A stretch of 64,000 nt of DNA from Alteribacter keqinensis (GCF_003710255.1 NZ_RHIB01000001.1:1240001-1304000); one strand, 5' to 3'; shown: positions 46,983 to 55,592, counted from the stretch's first letter. A program made the numbers and translations. Notes: generated by a model not told the origin, from the letters alone.

Positions 46983-47189
46983 ATGGCAAAGTTTGTTGTT
47001 TTATTTGGCTCAATCATAATGCTTGTATCGGTGATAATAGGTCTTTATTTTGATATTGGTTACAGTGAAGGAAGTTATCTATATTTATTTCACATGACTT
47101 TTTCATTAGCGTTTTTAATTTATGCTATATATTTGATTGTGAAAGATAAGAAGTCCAGTAAGAATTCGGGTGGTGAATTCGGTAAGTGA
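46983..47189 (+). CDS. Small membrane protein of unknown function
   Basis: A 68-aa protein with two predicted transmembrane segments (about residues 3-23 and 31-53) and a charged, K/S-rich C-terminal tail. AAGGGGG lies 6 bases before ATG, and a TATAAT box lies near 46873 without a clear -35. A hairpin terminator follows at 47257-47285. Lower G+C than the neighbours and position next to an IS suggest acquired DNA. I do not recognise a family. Confidence 0.6.
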   Translation: MAKFVVLFGSIIMLVSVIIGLYFDIGYSEGSYLYLFHMTFSLAFLIYAIYLIVKDKKSSKNSGGEFGK

Positions 47190-47212
47190 ATTAACTATTT
47201 TTATATTCTTAA

Positions 47213-47236
47213 CTCAACTAACGGAGAGCGTTAGTT
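47213..47236 (+). repeat. Hairpin with a second copy before the small membrane gene
   Basis: CAACTAACG and CGTTAGTTG are perfect inverted arms around GAGAG, followed by AATAAG. A related form, AAACTAACGGGGAGTTTACTTGAATAAG, lies near 46915-46942 ahead of the gene, so the small membrane gene is flanked by two direct copies of ACTAACGGRGAG. Confidence 0.5.
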
Positions 47237-47256
47237 GAATAAGAAGCAATTAAATT

Positions 47257-47285
47257 AAAAGCGGAGAAATTCTCCGCTTTTCTTT
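47257..47285 (+). terminator. Terminator of the small membrane protein gene
   Basis: AAAAGCGGAGAA pairs with TTCTCCGCTTTT around one base, followed by CTTTAATTT on the plus strand. The rest of the gap to 47640 contains no supported gene, only loose similarity to the dispersed repeat near 47460-47560. Confidence 0.8.
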
Positions 47286-47640
47286 AATTTCTTGATTTTC
47301 TAAGCTAAGGAGATACTTATTAAATAAAATTATTGGATACCCCCCCCTCAACGAAGCATCTATGTACGGAAGGAGCTCCCTATTACAGGCCTGTTGCCGA
47401 GCATTCCACTGCTTTACCAACTGCATTGAAAAAGTCATCATTTTAAAAAGTTCGCTCTGTTAAACTCAAGCTCTTTATCAAGACAAAAAGGTATATGCTG
47501 ATTTCGCTTATTGCATTTTATCCCGGCAGTTGAAGAACCTCCTCAGCATTTCTTATTGCCAAAACACCCCGGCTCCTTGGAGTGATAAATAGGACCGTCA
47601 TTTTAAAAGGTCTCTGTGTTCGGCTTGATCTGAATACAGC

Positions 47641-47690
47641 AAAAAGAGGGCGACTCATAAGGTAGCAATTATACCTTGTGAGTCGCCCTC
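47641..47690 (-). terminator. Terminator of ymxH
   Basis: GAGGGCGACTCA-AAGGTA pairs with TACCTT-TGAGTCGCCCTC, a 19-bp stem with one mismatch, followed by TTTTTGC on the minus strand, 57 bases past the ymxH stop. This strong stop lies between ymxH and the inserted region. Confidence 0.9.
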
Positions 47691-47746
47691 CAGAGCAATA
47701 ATAAGAGCCATTGCCAACCTACAAGAGGACTTTTGAGACAGCCTCT

Positions 47747-47983
47747 TTAAGGCTGAACTTCGATTATGATCATGTCTGTTCCTATTTTCTTAATCTGGTG
47801 CCAGTAGACAGTCACTTCTTTATCCCGTTTTCCGAGACCGAACCATTTTAATGTTGGAATAACAAATGCCTGGATCTGTCCCGTTCGTTCATCGATAACC
47901 AGGTCTGTCTGACCGAGAACACCAAGTCGTTCCCCTTTGTGAAAGTCAATGATTTCTTTATTGCTTATTTCACTCAGGCGCAT
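47747..47983 (-). CDS. ymxH: YlmC/YmxH-family PRC-barrel protein
   Basis: A 78-aa PRC-barrel protein of the sporulation-associated YlmC/YmxH family, with MRLSEISNKEIIDFHKGERLG and an IIIEV end. Function is unknown. GGAGGGG lies before ATG. It normally stands next to the dipicolinate genes; about 2.1 kb of inserted sequence now separates them. Confidence 0.88.
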   Translation of the reverse strand: MRLSEISNKEIIDFHKGERLGVLGQTDLVIDERTGQIQAFVIPTLKWFGLGKRDKEVTVYWHQIKKIGTDMIIIEVQP

Positions 47984-48047
47984 GGAACCCCTCCTTTATA
48001 ACCCTCTATATCCGAGTTTATGAATAAAAGGAGGCAGTCATGACATG

Positions 48048-49286
48048 TTAAGCTAGGGAACTTGGGAGTTTGCCGTCGGGACTTACAAGTGTCATGGCAA
48101 AATCCTTTGAAAATACATCGTGACTTATTGTTTTGACGTCTGATAACGATACTTTTTCTATTTCTGCAACAATTTCATCGAGCGTCCGATGTCTTCCGAG
48201 AAGCAGCTCGTTCTTCCCGTTTCTGCTCATTCTGCTGTTTGTGCTTTCAAGGCCCAGCATGAGACTGCCTTTAAGCTGTTCTTTTGCATTCTTCAACTCA
48301 CGCTCTGTTATTCCATTTTCTTTAACTCCGCTCACAACTGAAGACAGGCATTCATACATGTTGTCCAGGTGTTTAACGGCTGTACCTGCATACAGTGTGA
48401 CCATCCCTGTATCGTGAAAAGAGGAATGATAGGAAAAAACAGAGTATGCCAGACCCCGGTTTTCACGGATTTCCTGAAACAGTCTGCTGCTCATAGACCC
48501 GCCCAGAACGTTATTTAAAAGAATCAGGCTGTATATATCTTTATGGCCGATCGGAAGTCCTTCATACCCAAGGCAGAGGTGGGCCTGTTCGGTTTCTTTC
48601 TTCCGTGCCATTTTATTATGTTTAAATGTCGGACTCTGAAGGGATTTATCCGATTCAAACTGCCGCATTCCGTTAAATGTATCCTGAATAAATTCAACGA
48701 AAGATTCATCCACATTTCCGCATACGGAAATGACAACATTATCTGCATTGTAAAACTGATCCATATAGGATACGAGGGAATCCGTTGAGAACGTCTGCAG
48801 TGTCTCCTCTGTCCCGAGTATCGGATAGCCGAGGGGATGGTCTCCAAAGCCAGCCTGGCTTAACAGGTCATGGACAATATCGTCAGGAGTGTCTTCGTAC
48901 ATTTTTATTTCCTCAAGGACAACTCCTTTCTCCTTGACCATTTCCTTCTGATCGAAAGTAGAGTTAAAATACATGTCTGCCAGTACTTCCAACGCATGTC
49001 TTGCATGTTCATCGAGCACTTTTGCATAATAGCACGTATATTCCTTGGAGGTAAAAGCATTAACCTGTCCCCCGATGGAATCAAAGGACTCGGCGATCTG
49101 CTGGGCATTCCGTGATTTTGTCCCTTTAAAAAACATGTGTTCAAGAAAATGGGACACCCCGTTCTGCATTTTTGTTTCAAACCTGGACCCTGTCCCAATC
49201 CATACTCCGATGGAAACTGACCTTACTGTATTGTTCGGTTCAAATACAATTCTCAACCCATTATCACACGTTACTCTTTTAATCAA
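48048..49286 (-). CDS. mlpA: M16-family zinc protease MlpA
   Basis: A 412-aa processing-peptidase-like protease. The inverted zinc motif is HFLEHMFFKGT and the third ligand lies in EKGVVLEEIKMYEDTPDD. FTSKEYTCYYAKVLDEH is typical. In B. subtilis MlpA (YmxG) negatively affects extracellular protease production. TTG at 49286 has AGGGGG about 7 bases upstream and yields the family start MIKRVTCDNGLRIV; an in-frame GTG at 49307 is less likely because the SD would be inside the gene. Confidence 0.93.
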   Translation of the reverse strand: MIKRVTCDNGLRIVFEPNNTVRSVSIGVWIGTGSRFETKMQNGVSHFLEHMFFKGTKSRNAQQIAESFDSIGGQVNAFTSKEYTCYYAKVLDEHARHALEVLADMYFNSTFDQKEMVKEKGVVLEEIKMYEDTPDDIVHDLLSQAGFGDHPLGYPILGTEETLQTFSTDSLVSYMDQFYNADNVVISVCGNVDESFVEFIQDTFNGMRQFESDKSLQSPTFKHNKMARKKETEQAHLCLGYEGLPIGHKDIYSLILLNNVLGGSMSSRLFQEIRENRGLAYSVFSYHSSFHDTGMVTLYAGTAVKHLDNMYECLSSVVSGVKENGITERELKNAKEQLKGSLMLGLESTNSRMSRNGKNELLLGRHRTLDEIVAEIEKVSLSDVKTISHDVFSKDFAMTLVSPDGKLPSSLA

Positions 49287-49297
49287 ATTACATCCCC

Positions 49298-50284
49298 CTA
49301 GTACCACGTCTGTTGTTGTTTTCCAGTGATGCGCTCTTCACTCAATGTCTCCGACACGGTGCCGAGATGCAACCCTTTTTCCTTCAGTCCGACTATCATC
49401 TGCTCCAGCCCCTCTTCTGCCGAGGCGGTCGGATGCATCAGAACGAGTGAACCTGCTTCTGATTTTTCGATGATTTTTAAAGCCATCTGGTCCGCCGGCG
49501 GGTTTCGCCAGTCAATCGTATCGACGGTCCACATGACAGTATGCATGGCTAACTCACTGGCAATGTCTACTGCATCCTGTCGGAAGCTTCCGCTCGGCGG
49601 TGCAAACCAGTGTGGTTTAACTCCGAGGGTCGCATCTATAATATCATTCGTTTTTACAAGCTCTTCACGTATCCGATCATTGGAGAGTTGTTTCATATCA
49701 GGGTGAGAATAGGCGTGGTTTCCTATCTCATGACCTTCTTCTACAATCATTTTAGCAAGTTTTGGGTTTTTTTTCACCCATGAACCGTCTAAAAAAAACG
49801 TTGACTTCACATCATGTTCCTTTAATGTCTTCAACATCCCGGGTAGAAATTCATTTCCCCATGCCACATTGATCATGAGGGATACCATTGGCTTTTCCGG
49901 ATTTCCCTTGAATATCGGGCTTGGAGGAAGATCATCAAGCCTCACTTTTGGCCTGGTCTGAACGTATACAAGTTTTTTCGGATCAAAAACCCCGCCCGGC
50001 TTCATTTTCTCATACGAAGCTGTTTCATCAACTTCGAGTCCGTTAAGTCCAGGAATGGCCTTCCATACTTTATCAACTACCGCATCTGCAGCTGCTACTT
50101 CAAACTCAGTTTTCCTGTCTGAAATCTCCTGGTATAAAGGGTTTTTGCTTGAAAGCGCTTCTACGGAAGCCTCACTCTTCAATTCATATATATAACTCGA
50201 AGTTATTGGATTCTGGGTACTGATTAACGTCAGAAGAAGTATGAATAAAAATGTCGACCACTGCAGCAGAAATCGCTTAACCAT
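49298..50284 (-). CDS. ylxY: Polysaccharide deacetylase-like protein YlxY
   Basis: A 328-aa exported protein: N-terminal hydrophobic segment (residues 8-23), about 110 residues of unknown fold, then a NodB homology domain. Motif 2 (HEIGNHAYSHPD) supplies the zinc histidines and motif 5 is LVLMHPT, but motif 1 reads INVAWGNEF instead of TFDDGP, so the usual catalytic and metal Asp pair is missing, as I recall for B. subtilis YlxY. It may be a binding protein or an altered enzyme. TAAGGAGG precedes ATG. It lies between pnp and mlpA, its usual place. Confidence 0.9.
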   Translation of the reverse strand: MVKRFLLQWSTFLFILLLTLISTQNPITSSYIYELKSEASVEALSSKNPLYQEISDRKTEFEVAAADAVVDKVWKAIPGLNGLEVDETASYEKMKPGGVFDPKKLVYVQTRPKVRLDDLPPSPIFKGNPEKPMVSLMINVAWGNEFLPGMLKTLKEHDVKSTFFLDGSWVKKNPKLAKMIVEEGHEIGNHAYSHPDMKQLSNDRIREELVKTNDIIDATLGVKPHWFAPPSGSFRQDAVDIASELAMHTVMWTVDTIDWRNPPADQMALKIIEKSEAGSLVLMHPTASAEEGLEQMIVGLKEKGLHLGTVSETLSEERITGKQQQTWY

Positions 50285-50385
50285 AGGCTGTCCCTCCTTA
50301 TTATCACACTATGCACAGGAAGGACAAGGTAGAACGGGGTTTCATCATTGCAGAGCTTTTAATAAAAGGCTGTGTTATCCTCGGG

Positions 50386-50532
50386 TGTTAATTTACACTC
50401 ATAGCACTTTCCCCAGGCGGTTCGTTAGCCTCATACACTCGCTGCTTCTTCCTCTGCCAGCTATGCTTTGAAGTGGGTCGGCGTCTAAGCAACTCGCAGC
50501 TTACTCATGAAGCAGCGCTCGTGTCTGCGGGA
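50386..50532 (+). repeat. Dispersed intergenic repeat, copy G
   Basis: Begins TGTTAATTTACACTC, then GCACTTTCCCCAGGCGGTTCG, GCTGCTTCTTCCTCTGCCAG, AGCAACTCGCAGCTTACTCATGAAG and GTGTCTGCGGG. The inner blocks are in the same order and orientation as the 38.5- and 55.5-kb copies. It fills most of the gap between ylxY and the pnp terminator. Confidence 0.75.
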
Positions 50533-50602
50533 TCTCCCCGGAACTCCCTTTTCCCAAGGGAGCCTCACTTGAAAACAGCGCCTGAGAGATGTAGCAAAAC
50601 CC

Positions 50603-50636
50603 ACAAAAAAAAAAAGCCGGTCTCCCGGCCTTTTTT
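50603..50636 (-). terminator. Terminator of pnp
   Basis: AAAAGGCCGGGAGACCGGCTTTT on the minus strand forms a tight hairpin followed by a run of seven or more T, 7 bases past the stop. Confidence 0.93.
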
Positions 50637-50642
50637 ATGAGC

Positions 50643-52739
50643 TTATTTCTTTGTTTCTTCCGTTAGAAGAATTTTACGGGAAAGGTTTACGCGTCCCTGG
50701 TTGTCAATCTCGGTTACTTTAACCATGATTTCGTCGCCGAGGGAAACTACGTCTTCCACTTTCCCTACACGCTCTTTTGCAAGCTGGGAAATGTGTACAA
50801 GCCCGTCTTTTCCTTTGAACAACTCTACAAATGCCCCGAATTTTTCAATCCGTTTAACTTTGCCGAGGTATGTCTCGCCAACCTCAACTTCACGGACGAT
50901 GTCTTCGATGATGCCTTTTGCTTTGTTGTTCATCTCGGATTCGGTTGAAGAAATATATACTTTACCGTCCTGCTCAATGTCTATCTTAACACCTGTATCT
51001 TCAATGATCTGGTTAATCACTTTTCCGCTCGGGCCGATAACGTCGCGGATCTTATCAGGGTTAATGTTCATTGTAAGGATCTTAGGTGCATAGTCGGAAA
51101 GCTCTGTTCTTGGCTCTGCAATGGCGCTCAGCATGTTATCAAGAATCTTCATGCGGCCTGTCTGTGCCTGGGAAAGAGCCTGTTCAAGGATTTCACGGTT
51201 AATCCCATCAATTTTAATGTCCATTTGAAGAGCAGTGATGCCTTTTTTCGTTCCTGCTACTTTAAAGTCCATGTCTCCGAGGAAGTCTTCCATTCCCTGA
51301 ATGTCAGTAAGAACAGAGACGTCATCTTCATCTTTAACCAGACCCATTGCAATTCCGGCTACAGGTGCTTTAAGGGGAACACCGGCTGCCATCATGGCAA
51401 GTGTAGATGCACAGATACTCGCCTGGGATGTCGATCCGTTTGACTCGAGTACTTCAGATACGAGACGAATGGTGTATGGGAAGTCTGCTTCTGAAGGAAT
51501 CACTTGTTCAAGTGCACGTTCACCAAGAGCACCGTGTCCGATTTCGCGTCGTCCCGGGCCACGGATCGGGCCTGTCTCCCCGACACTGAAGCTTGGGAAG
51601 TTGTAGTGGTGCATGAAACGTTTTGTTTCCTCGATTCCAAGTCCGTCAAGAATTTGAACATCACCTAATGCTCCCAGTGTACAGATGCTCAAAGCCTGAG
51701 TCTGTCCGCGTGTGAACAGCCCGGATCCGTGTACACGGGCCAGAATATCAACCTGGGAGTCAAGAGGGCGGATTTCATCAATCTGACGGCCATCGGGACG
51801 TACTTTGTCTTTTGTAATCAGACGGCGGACGATCCCTTTAAGAATTTTGTCAAGGATGGACTTCGCTTCTCCGCTTCGGTCTTCTTCCTCTGTTGCATAT
51901 TCGGCTGAAATGCGGTCAATCACTTCTTTGATTGCCGTTTCGCGGGCATGCTTTTCAAAAACAGTCGCTGCTTCTTTAAGGTCAGCTTCTGATTTTTCAC
52001 GAAGCTCAGCTTCGAGTTCAGGATCACCTGTCGCAAGCTTCACTTCCATCTTTTCTTTGCCGATTTTAGAGACGATGTCCTCCTGGAACGTAACGATCCG
52101 CTTAATCTCTTCATGACCGAACATAATCGCTTCGAGCATCACGTCTTCTGGAACTTCTTCTGCCCCAGCTTCAACCATGTTGATCGCATCTTTCGTACCT
52201 GCTACTACAAGGTGGATGTCACTTTTCTCCAACTGTTCTGTTGTCGGGTTGATGACAAATTCATTGTTAACACGTCCGACGATCACACCTGCAATAGGTC
52301 CGTCGAAAGGAATATCTGAGATAGACAGGGCAAGAGAAGACCCGACCATCGCTGCCATTTCAGGTGAACAGTTCTGGTCGTTGCTCATAACGATACTGAT
52401 TACCTGGAGGTCGTTTCGGAAACCATCCGGGAACAGCGGACGGATCGGGCGGTCAATCAGACGGCTGGTTAATACCGCATTTTCACTCGGACGTCCTTCT
52501 CGTTTAATAAACCCACCAGGGATCTTCCCTGCTGCGTATAGTCGTTCTTCGTAATTACATGTCAGAGGGAAAAAAGGTAAATCCTTCGGCTCTTTTGAAG
52601 CAGTTGCTGTACAAAGTACTGCAGTATCGCCATATCGTACCATAACCGCACCGTTTGCCTGATTGGCAAACTTTCCGGTTTCAAATGTCATTGTACGACC
52701 GGCAAAATCCAATGAAAATAATTGTTTTTCTTGTTCCAT
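50643..52739 (-). CDS. pnp: Polynucleotide phosphorylase
   Basis: Phosphorolytic 3'-5' exoribonuclease (698 aa). Two RNase PH domains ([20 protein letters not shown] near the start; RTRGQTQAL-type [19 protein letters not shown] in the second), the [21 protein letters not shown] stretch, then KH ([24 protein letters not shown]) and S1 ([22 protein letters not shown]). The ATG at 52739 gives MEQEKQLFS, like B. subtilis; GAGGAG is 11 bases away with a small AGTAC/GTACT inverted repeat in between. An ATG at 52760 lies upstream of the SD and is unlikely. Confidence 0.97.
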   Translation of the reverse strand: MEQEKQLFSLDFAGRTMTFETGKFANQANGAVMVRYGDTAVLCTATASKEPKDLPFFPLTCNYEERLYAAGKIPGGFIKREGRPSENAVLTSRLIDRPIRPLFPDGFRNDLQVISIVMSNDQNCSPEMAAMVGSSLALSISDIPFDGPIAGVIVGRVNNEFVINPTTEQLEKSDIHLVVAGTKDAINMVEAGAEEVPEDVMLEAIMFGHEEIKRIVTFQEDIVSKIGKEKMEVKLATGDPELEAELREKSEADLKEAATVFEKHARETAIKEVIDRISAEYATEEEDRSGEAKSILDKILKGIVRRLITKDKVRPDGRQIDEIRPLDSQVDILARVHGSGLFTRGQTQALSICTLGALGDVQILDGLGIEETKRFMHHYNFPSFSVGETGPIRGPGRREIGHGALGERALEQVIPSEADFPYTIRLVSEVLESNGSTSQASICASTLAMMAAGVPLKAPVAGIAMGLVKDEDDVSVLTDIQGMEDFLGDMDFKVAGTKKGITALQMDIKIDGINREILEQALSQAQTGRMKILDNMLSAIAEPRTELSDYAPKILTMNINPDKIRDVIGPSGKVINQIIEDTGVKIDIEQDGKVYISSTESEMNNKAKGIIEDIVREVEVGETYLGKVKRIEKFGAFVELFKGKDGLVHISQLAKERVGKVEDVVSLGDEIMVKVTEIDNQGRVNLSRKILLTEETKK

Positions 52740-52740
52740 A

Positions 52741-52777
52741 AGTACAAGTACTCCTCTCATTCACATTTCCTGTGAAT
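52741..52777 (-). promoter_or_regulatory. Hairpins at the pnp ribosome binding site
   Basis: ATTCACA and TGTGAAT form a 7-bp hairpin directly before the SD, and AGTACTTGTACT forms a second short one between the SD and the start codon. Position suggests an effect on translation; PNPase regulates its own leader in E. coli, but no homology to that leader is visible. Confidence 0.35.
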
Positions 52778-52926
52778 CATACTACTCATTATTTTTGACT
52801 TAAATTTATGTAGTAAACATGTCTGACAAAAATCTTTAGCCTTTTTTATCATATCAGATGGCCAGTCGCCGGGCAACGTTCATTTGGCAGCTGCCACAAA
52901 TGTAAAAATTTCCCTTTAACTATAAC

Positions 52927-52952
52927 AAAAAAGCGGGATGAATCCCGCTTTT
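52927..52952 (-). terminator. Terminator of rpsO
   Basis: AAAAGCGGGATT pairs with ATCCCGCTTTT around CA, followed by TTGTTATAG on the minus strand, 12 bases after the stop. Confidence 0.9.
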
Positions 52953-52964
52953 CCAAAAGTGTTC

Positions 52965-53234
52965 TTATCGACGAAGACCAAGTTTGTCAACAAGTTGACG
53001 ATAACGAGCAACATCTTTGTTACGAAGGTAAGTCAGCAAGTTACGGCGCTGACCAACCATCTTTAGAAGTCCACGACGAGAGTGGTGATCCTTCTTGTGC
53101 GTGCGCAAGTGATCGTTTAAAGTCGTGATTTGCTTCGTTAGGATAGCAACCTGCACTTCAGGAGAACCAGTATCGTTCTCGTGAGTTTTGAATTCGTTAA
53201 TGATTTCATTTTTGTGCTCTTGTGATAAAGCCAT
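52965..53234 (-). CDS. rpsO: 30S ribosomal protein S15
   Basis: An 89-aa primary rRNA-binding protein that contacts 16S helices 20-22. The signature [28 protein letters not shown] is complete. AAGGAGG lies 8 bases before the ATG at 53234; the open frame to 53312 is leader sequence. It has its own promoter and terminator, and a pseudoknot-capable leader, consistent with autogenous control by S15. Confidence 0.98.
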   Translation of the reverse strand: MALSQEHKNEIINEFKTHENDTGSPEVQVAILTKQITTLNDHLRTHKKDHHSRRGLLKMVGQRRNLLTYLRNKDVARYRQLVDKLGLRR

Positions 53235-53262
53235 CCAATCCACCTCCTTAATATATATCCCC

Positions 53263-53296
53263 AGTCGCCTAGCGGACGTCGGTGACTCGTTCCGCC
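53263..53296 (-). promoter_or_regulatory. Candidate S15 autoregulatory leader (pseudoknot)
   Basis: On the minus strand GGCGGA (53291-53296) pairs with TCCGCT (53271-53276), while AGTCACC (53281-53287), which lies in the loop, pairs with GGCGACT (53263-53269) downstream (6 of 7). The two helices interlock as an H-type pseudoknot about 30 bases ahead of the rpsO start. S15 leaders in other bacteria use pseudoknot or three-way-junction forms. Confidence 0.5.
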
Positions 53297-53317
53297 AAGT
53301 GATGGTTAACATTGATC

Positions 53318-53346
53318 ATGATACTAGTTTTGCCCGGAAAACACAA
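53318..53346 (-). promoter_or_regulatory. SigA-type promoter of rpsO
   Basis: TTGTGT, 17 bp, TATCAT on the minus strand, in the gap after ribF. The predicted leader is about 75 bases. Confidence 0.6.
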
Positions 53347-53355
53347 GGGCAGACG

Positions 53356-54306
53356 CTATATTTCTTTTATTTTCGCAAAAAAATCACGAACACAGCCCTC
53401 ATCTGCCTTTAGCTGGGCGATGAGCTCGTCCACGCCGGAAAAGGCTTTTTCTGAACGAATCCGCTCATGCCAGCGGATCAGTACTTTCTTTCCGTACAGA
53501 TCGCCGGTAAAGTCAAACAAATGAATTTCAACTGCCGGTTTATCCGGTGCTTTTTCGTTAAATGTCGGTTTAAAACCGATGTTGCACATTCCTTTGAGCC
53601 ATTGGCCGTCTGAGCCCAGTTCAACGGCGTATACCCCCGGTTTCGGAATGAGATAAGCTTGGTCTTTATCTACATTGGCAGTTGGAAAACCGATTGTCCG
53701 TCCCCGTTTTTCACCGTGTACCACGGTTCCTGAAGTCTCATAATTCCTTCCGAGGAGTTTTTTTGTTTCATAGAGTTCTCCTGACCGGATCGTTTCACGA
53801 ATGCGTGTGGAACTGATCTTTTCATCGGCCTCGTCCACTTTCCCTACAACCGTATGGCTGAAAGCGCCACGGGAGTGGAATTCGATCGTTTCCATCGTAC
53901 CTTTACCAAGCCGGCCGTAGGAGTAATCAAATCCAGCTACAACATGCTTTACGTTTAATCCAATTAAATAGTCATCACAAAAGTTCTGTGGTGTAAGCTC
54001 TGCAAACTCAGGTGTAAAATGGACCACAAAAAGGAAGTCCGGTCCAATTTTACCGATTTCCGACTCTTTTTTTGACAAAGGAGTAAGATAGTCAATGGCT
54101 GCTCCTTTTCGCAGCACTTCCTTGGGATGAGGATCAAAAGTCATGACTCCACTCTTTTCCCCACGCCTGTCTGCTTCTTCCATAGCTGTCTGAATGACTT
54201 TTTTATGCCCGCGGTGGACACCGTCAAAAAAACCGAGTGCAAGAACGAGAGGAGGAAAATCAGATTTAACAAAAGAATGAGGATGATTTATATGAATTGT
54301 CTGCAC
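53356..54306 (-). CDS. ribF: Bifunctional riboflavin kinase / FAD synthetase
   Basis: Makes FMN then FAD. The 316-aa protein has the N-terminal nucleotidyltransferase fold (LALGFFDGVHRGHKKVI with the GxFDGVHxGH motif; SSTRIRETIRSGE) and the C-terminal flavokinase domain (GRTIGFPTANV; PKPGVYAVEL; CNIGFKPTF; VEIHLFDF). GTG start at 54306 with GAGGTGG at 5 bases. It lies between truB and rpsO as in B. subtilis, where it is called ribC. Confidence 0.96.
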   Translation of the reverse strand: MQTIHINHPHSFVKSDFPPLVLALGFFDGVHRGHKKVIQTAMEEADRRGEKSGVMTFDPHPKEVLRKGAAIDYLTPLSKKESEIGKIGPDFLFVVHFTPEFAELTPQNFCDDYLIGLNVKHVVAGFDYSYGRLGKGTMETIEFHSRGAFSHTVVGKVDEADEKISSTRIRETIRSGELYETKKLLGRNYETSGTVVHGEKRGRTIGFPTANVDKDQAYLIPKPGVYAVELGSDGQWLKGMCNIGFKPTFNEKAPDKPAVEIHLFDFTGDLYGKKVLIRWHERIRSEKAFSGVDELIAQLKADEGCVRDFFAKIKEI

Positions 54307-54349
54307 AGTTCCACCTCGAATACCGGCATGTCCTGAAAAGAGAAAGTTT

Positions 54350-55261
54350 CTACAGAATCTTAAGCATTTTCTCCGGTTTCATCATACCTTCTTTGTTTGG
54401 GTGCTTTTTATAAATGGCTAAGCATTCCCCCTGTTGATTATACAAAGTGAAACGGGATTCGTCCATTGTTTTTGGTAATGGAATGACAGCTCCGTTCATT
54501 ACTTTTGCTTCTATTTCTTTATCTACAGTGAGTTTCGGCCAGTCTTTGAGGGCATGTTCAAAAGGATAAAGTGACTCCTCCAGCCGGTTCTGTTCCTTCA
54601 ATTCAGCAAGCTGTTCTTCTGTCAGGCACTGGTCGGAAGTAAAAGCTCCTGAAGCTGTCCTCACGAGATCTGACATGTGGGCAGGGTATCCGAGAAGTTC
54701 TCCCATGGTCACAGCCAGGGTTCTTACATAGGTACCCTTGCTGCATTTTACACGGAAACGAAAGGTTACAAGGCCGTCTCTTTGGACCACGGGTGATGTT
54801 CGTTCCAGTTTGTAGATTGTTACTTCACGGAACGGACGCTCTACTTCAATCCCCTGTCTGGCGTACTCATAGAGCCTTTTTCCTTTTACCTTTACTGCAG
54901 AGTACATTGGAGGTGTCTGTTCGATTCTCCCATTCAGCCTTTCCAGGACTTCATCCACATCGGTTTCAATTAAAGTTTCGGATACGTCTTTTTGTTCCAC
55001 TTTTTCACCTGAACTGTCTTCAGTTGTTGTAGAGAAGCCTATTGTTGCTTCTCCTTCATATTCCTTGGATTCCGCTGTCATGTACTCCACGAGCTTTGTC
55101 GCCCGTCCGATACAGATAGGAAGAACACCTTCCACGTCGGGGTCCAGGGTGCCTGTATGTCCGACTTTTTTGGTGCCGTAAAGTCTTTGCATATCCCTGA
55201 CACAGTCAAAGGATGTTTTTCCCCTTTTTTTCCATAATGGTACGATTCCCTCTGGATTCAT
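54350..55261 (-). CDS. truB: tRNA pseudouridine55 synthase TruB
   Basis: Makes pseudouridine 55 in the T-loop of tRNAs. The 303-aa protein shows KVGHTGTLDPDVEGVLP with the catalytic Asp, ATKLVEYMTAESKEYEG, and RVKCSKGTYVRTLA. The ATG at 55261 has GAGG 8 bases before it; an in-frame GTG at 55270 overlaps that SD. The N-terminus (GIVPLWKKRGKTSFDCV) departs slightly from the usual G-hydrophobic-LHKPxGxTS pattern. It is separated from rbfA by 676 bases of repeat-containing DNA, unusual for this operon. Confidence 0.95.
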   Translation of the reverse strand: MNPEGIVPLWKKRGKTSFDCVRDMQRLYGTKKVGHTGTLDPDVEGVLPICIGRATKLVEYMTAESKEYEGEATIGFSTTTEDSSGEKVEQKDVSETLIETDVDEVLERLNGRIEQTPPMYSAVKVKGKRLYEYARQGIEVERPFREVTIYKLERTSPVVQRDGLVTFRFRVKCSKGTYVRTLAVTMGELLGYPAHMSDLVRTASGAFTSDQCLTEEQLAELKEQNRLEESLYPFEHALKDWPKLTVDKEIEAKVMNGAVIPLPKTMDESRFTLYNQQGECLAIYKKHPNKEGMMKPEKMLKIL

Positions 55262-55359
55262 TTTCTGCACCTCATTTATGCGCGTTCGTTTATGTAATTC
55301 ATTTGTTTAGATTGTCGATATTATTTATTACTTCCCGACAGGGTAGATAGAGATGAAGC

Positions 55360-55418
55360 CTGCTTGGTTTTCACCTTCCGCGGCGGTGCAGGCAAGCCTC
55401 TGAAGACTCCATTTTCTG
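55360..55418 (+). repeat. Partial repeat fragment beside copy H
   Basis: TTTTCACCTTCCGCGGCGGTG and GCAGGCAAGCCTCTGA resemble the start of the repeat and the fragment beside copy C near 23.99 kb (CGGTGGTGCCGGCAAACCTC). Confidence 0.45.
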
Positions 55419-55430
55419 TTAAGGTTAGAA

Positions 55431-55592
55431 GTTGATTTGCGCTCCCTTTCCGCGGGCGGTTCGGGAGCCTTCTCGACACACTGCTTCTTTCTCTTACAGC
55501 CAGGCTTCGAAGCCAATGCGTCGAAGCAACTCGAAGATTATTCATGAAGAACGCTTTTCCCGCAGAAGTGTCGCGCATTCGCTCCAATCAAC
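55431..55592 (+). repeat. Dispersed intergenic repeat, copy H
   Basis: A 162-bp unit from GTTGATT (55431-55437) to AATCAAC (55586-55592), the same end pair as copy E. Inside: CGCTCCCTTTCCGCGGGCGG, GGGAGCC, CTGCTTCTTTCTCTTAC, GCGTCGAAGCAACTCGAAG, TTATTCATGAAG, TTCCCGCAGAAGTGTCGCGC and CGCTCCAATCAAC. It sits in the 55262-55937 gap between truB and rbfA; the rest of the gap (55600-55880) has no supported gene. Confidence 0.8.
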
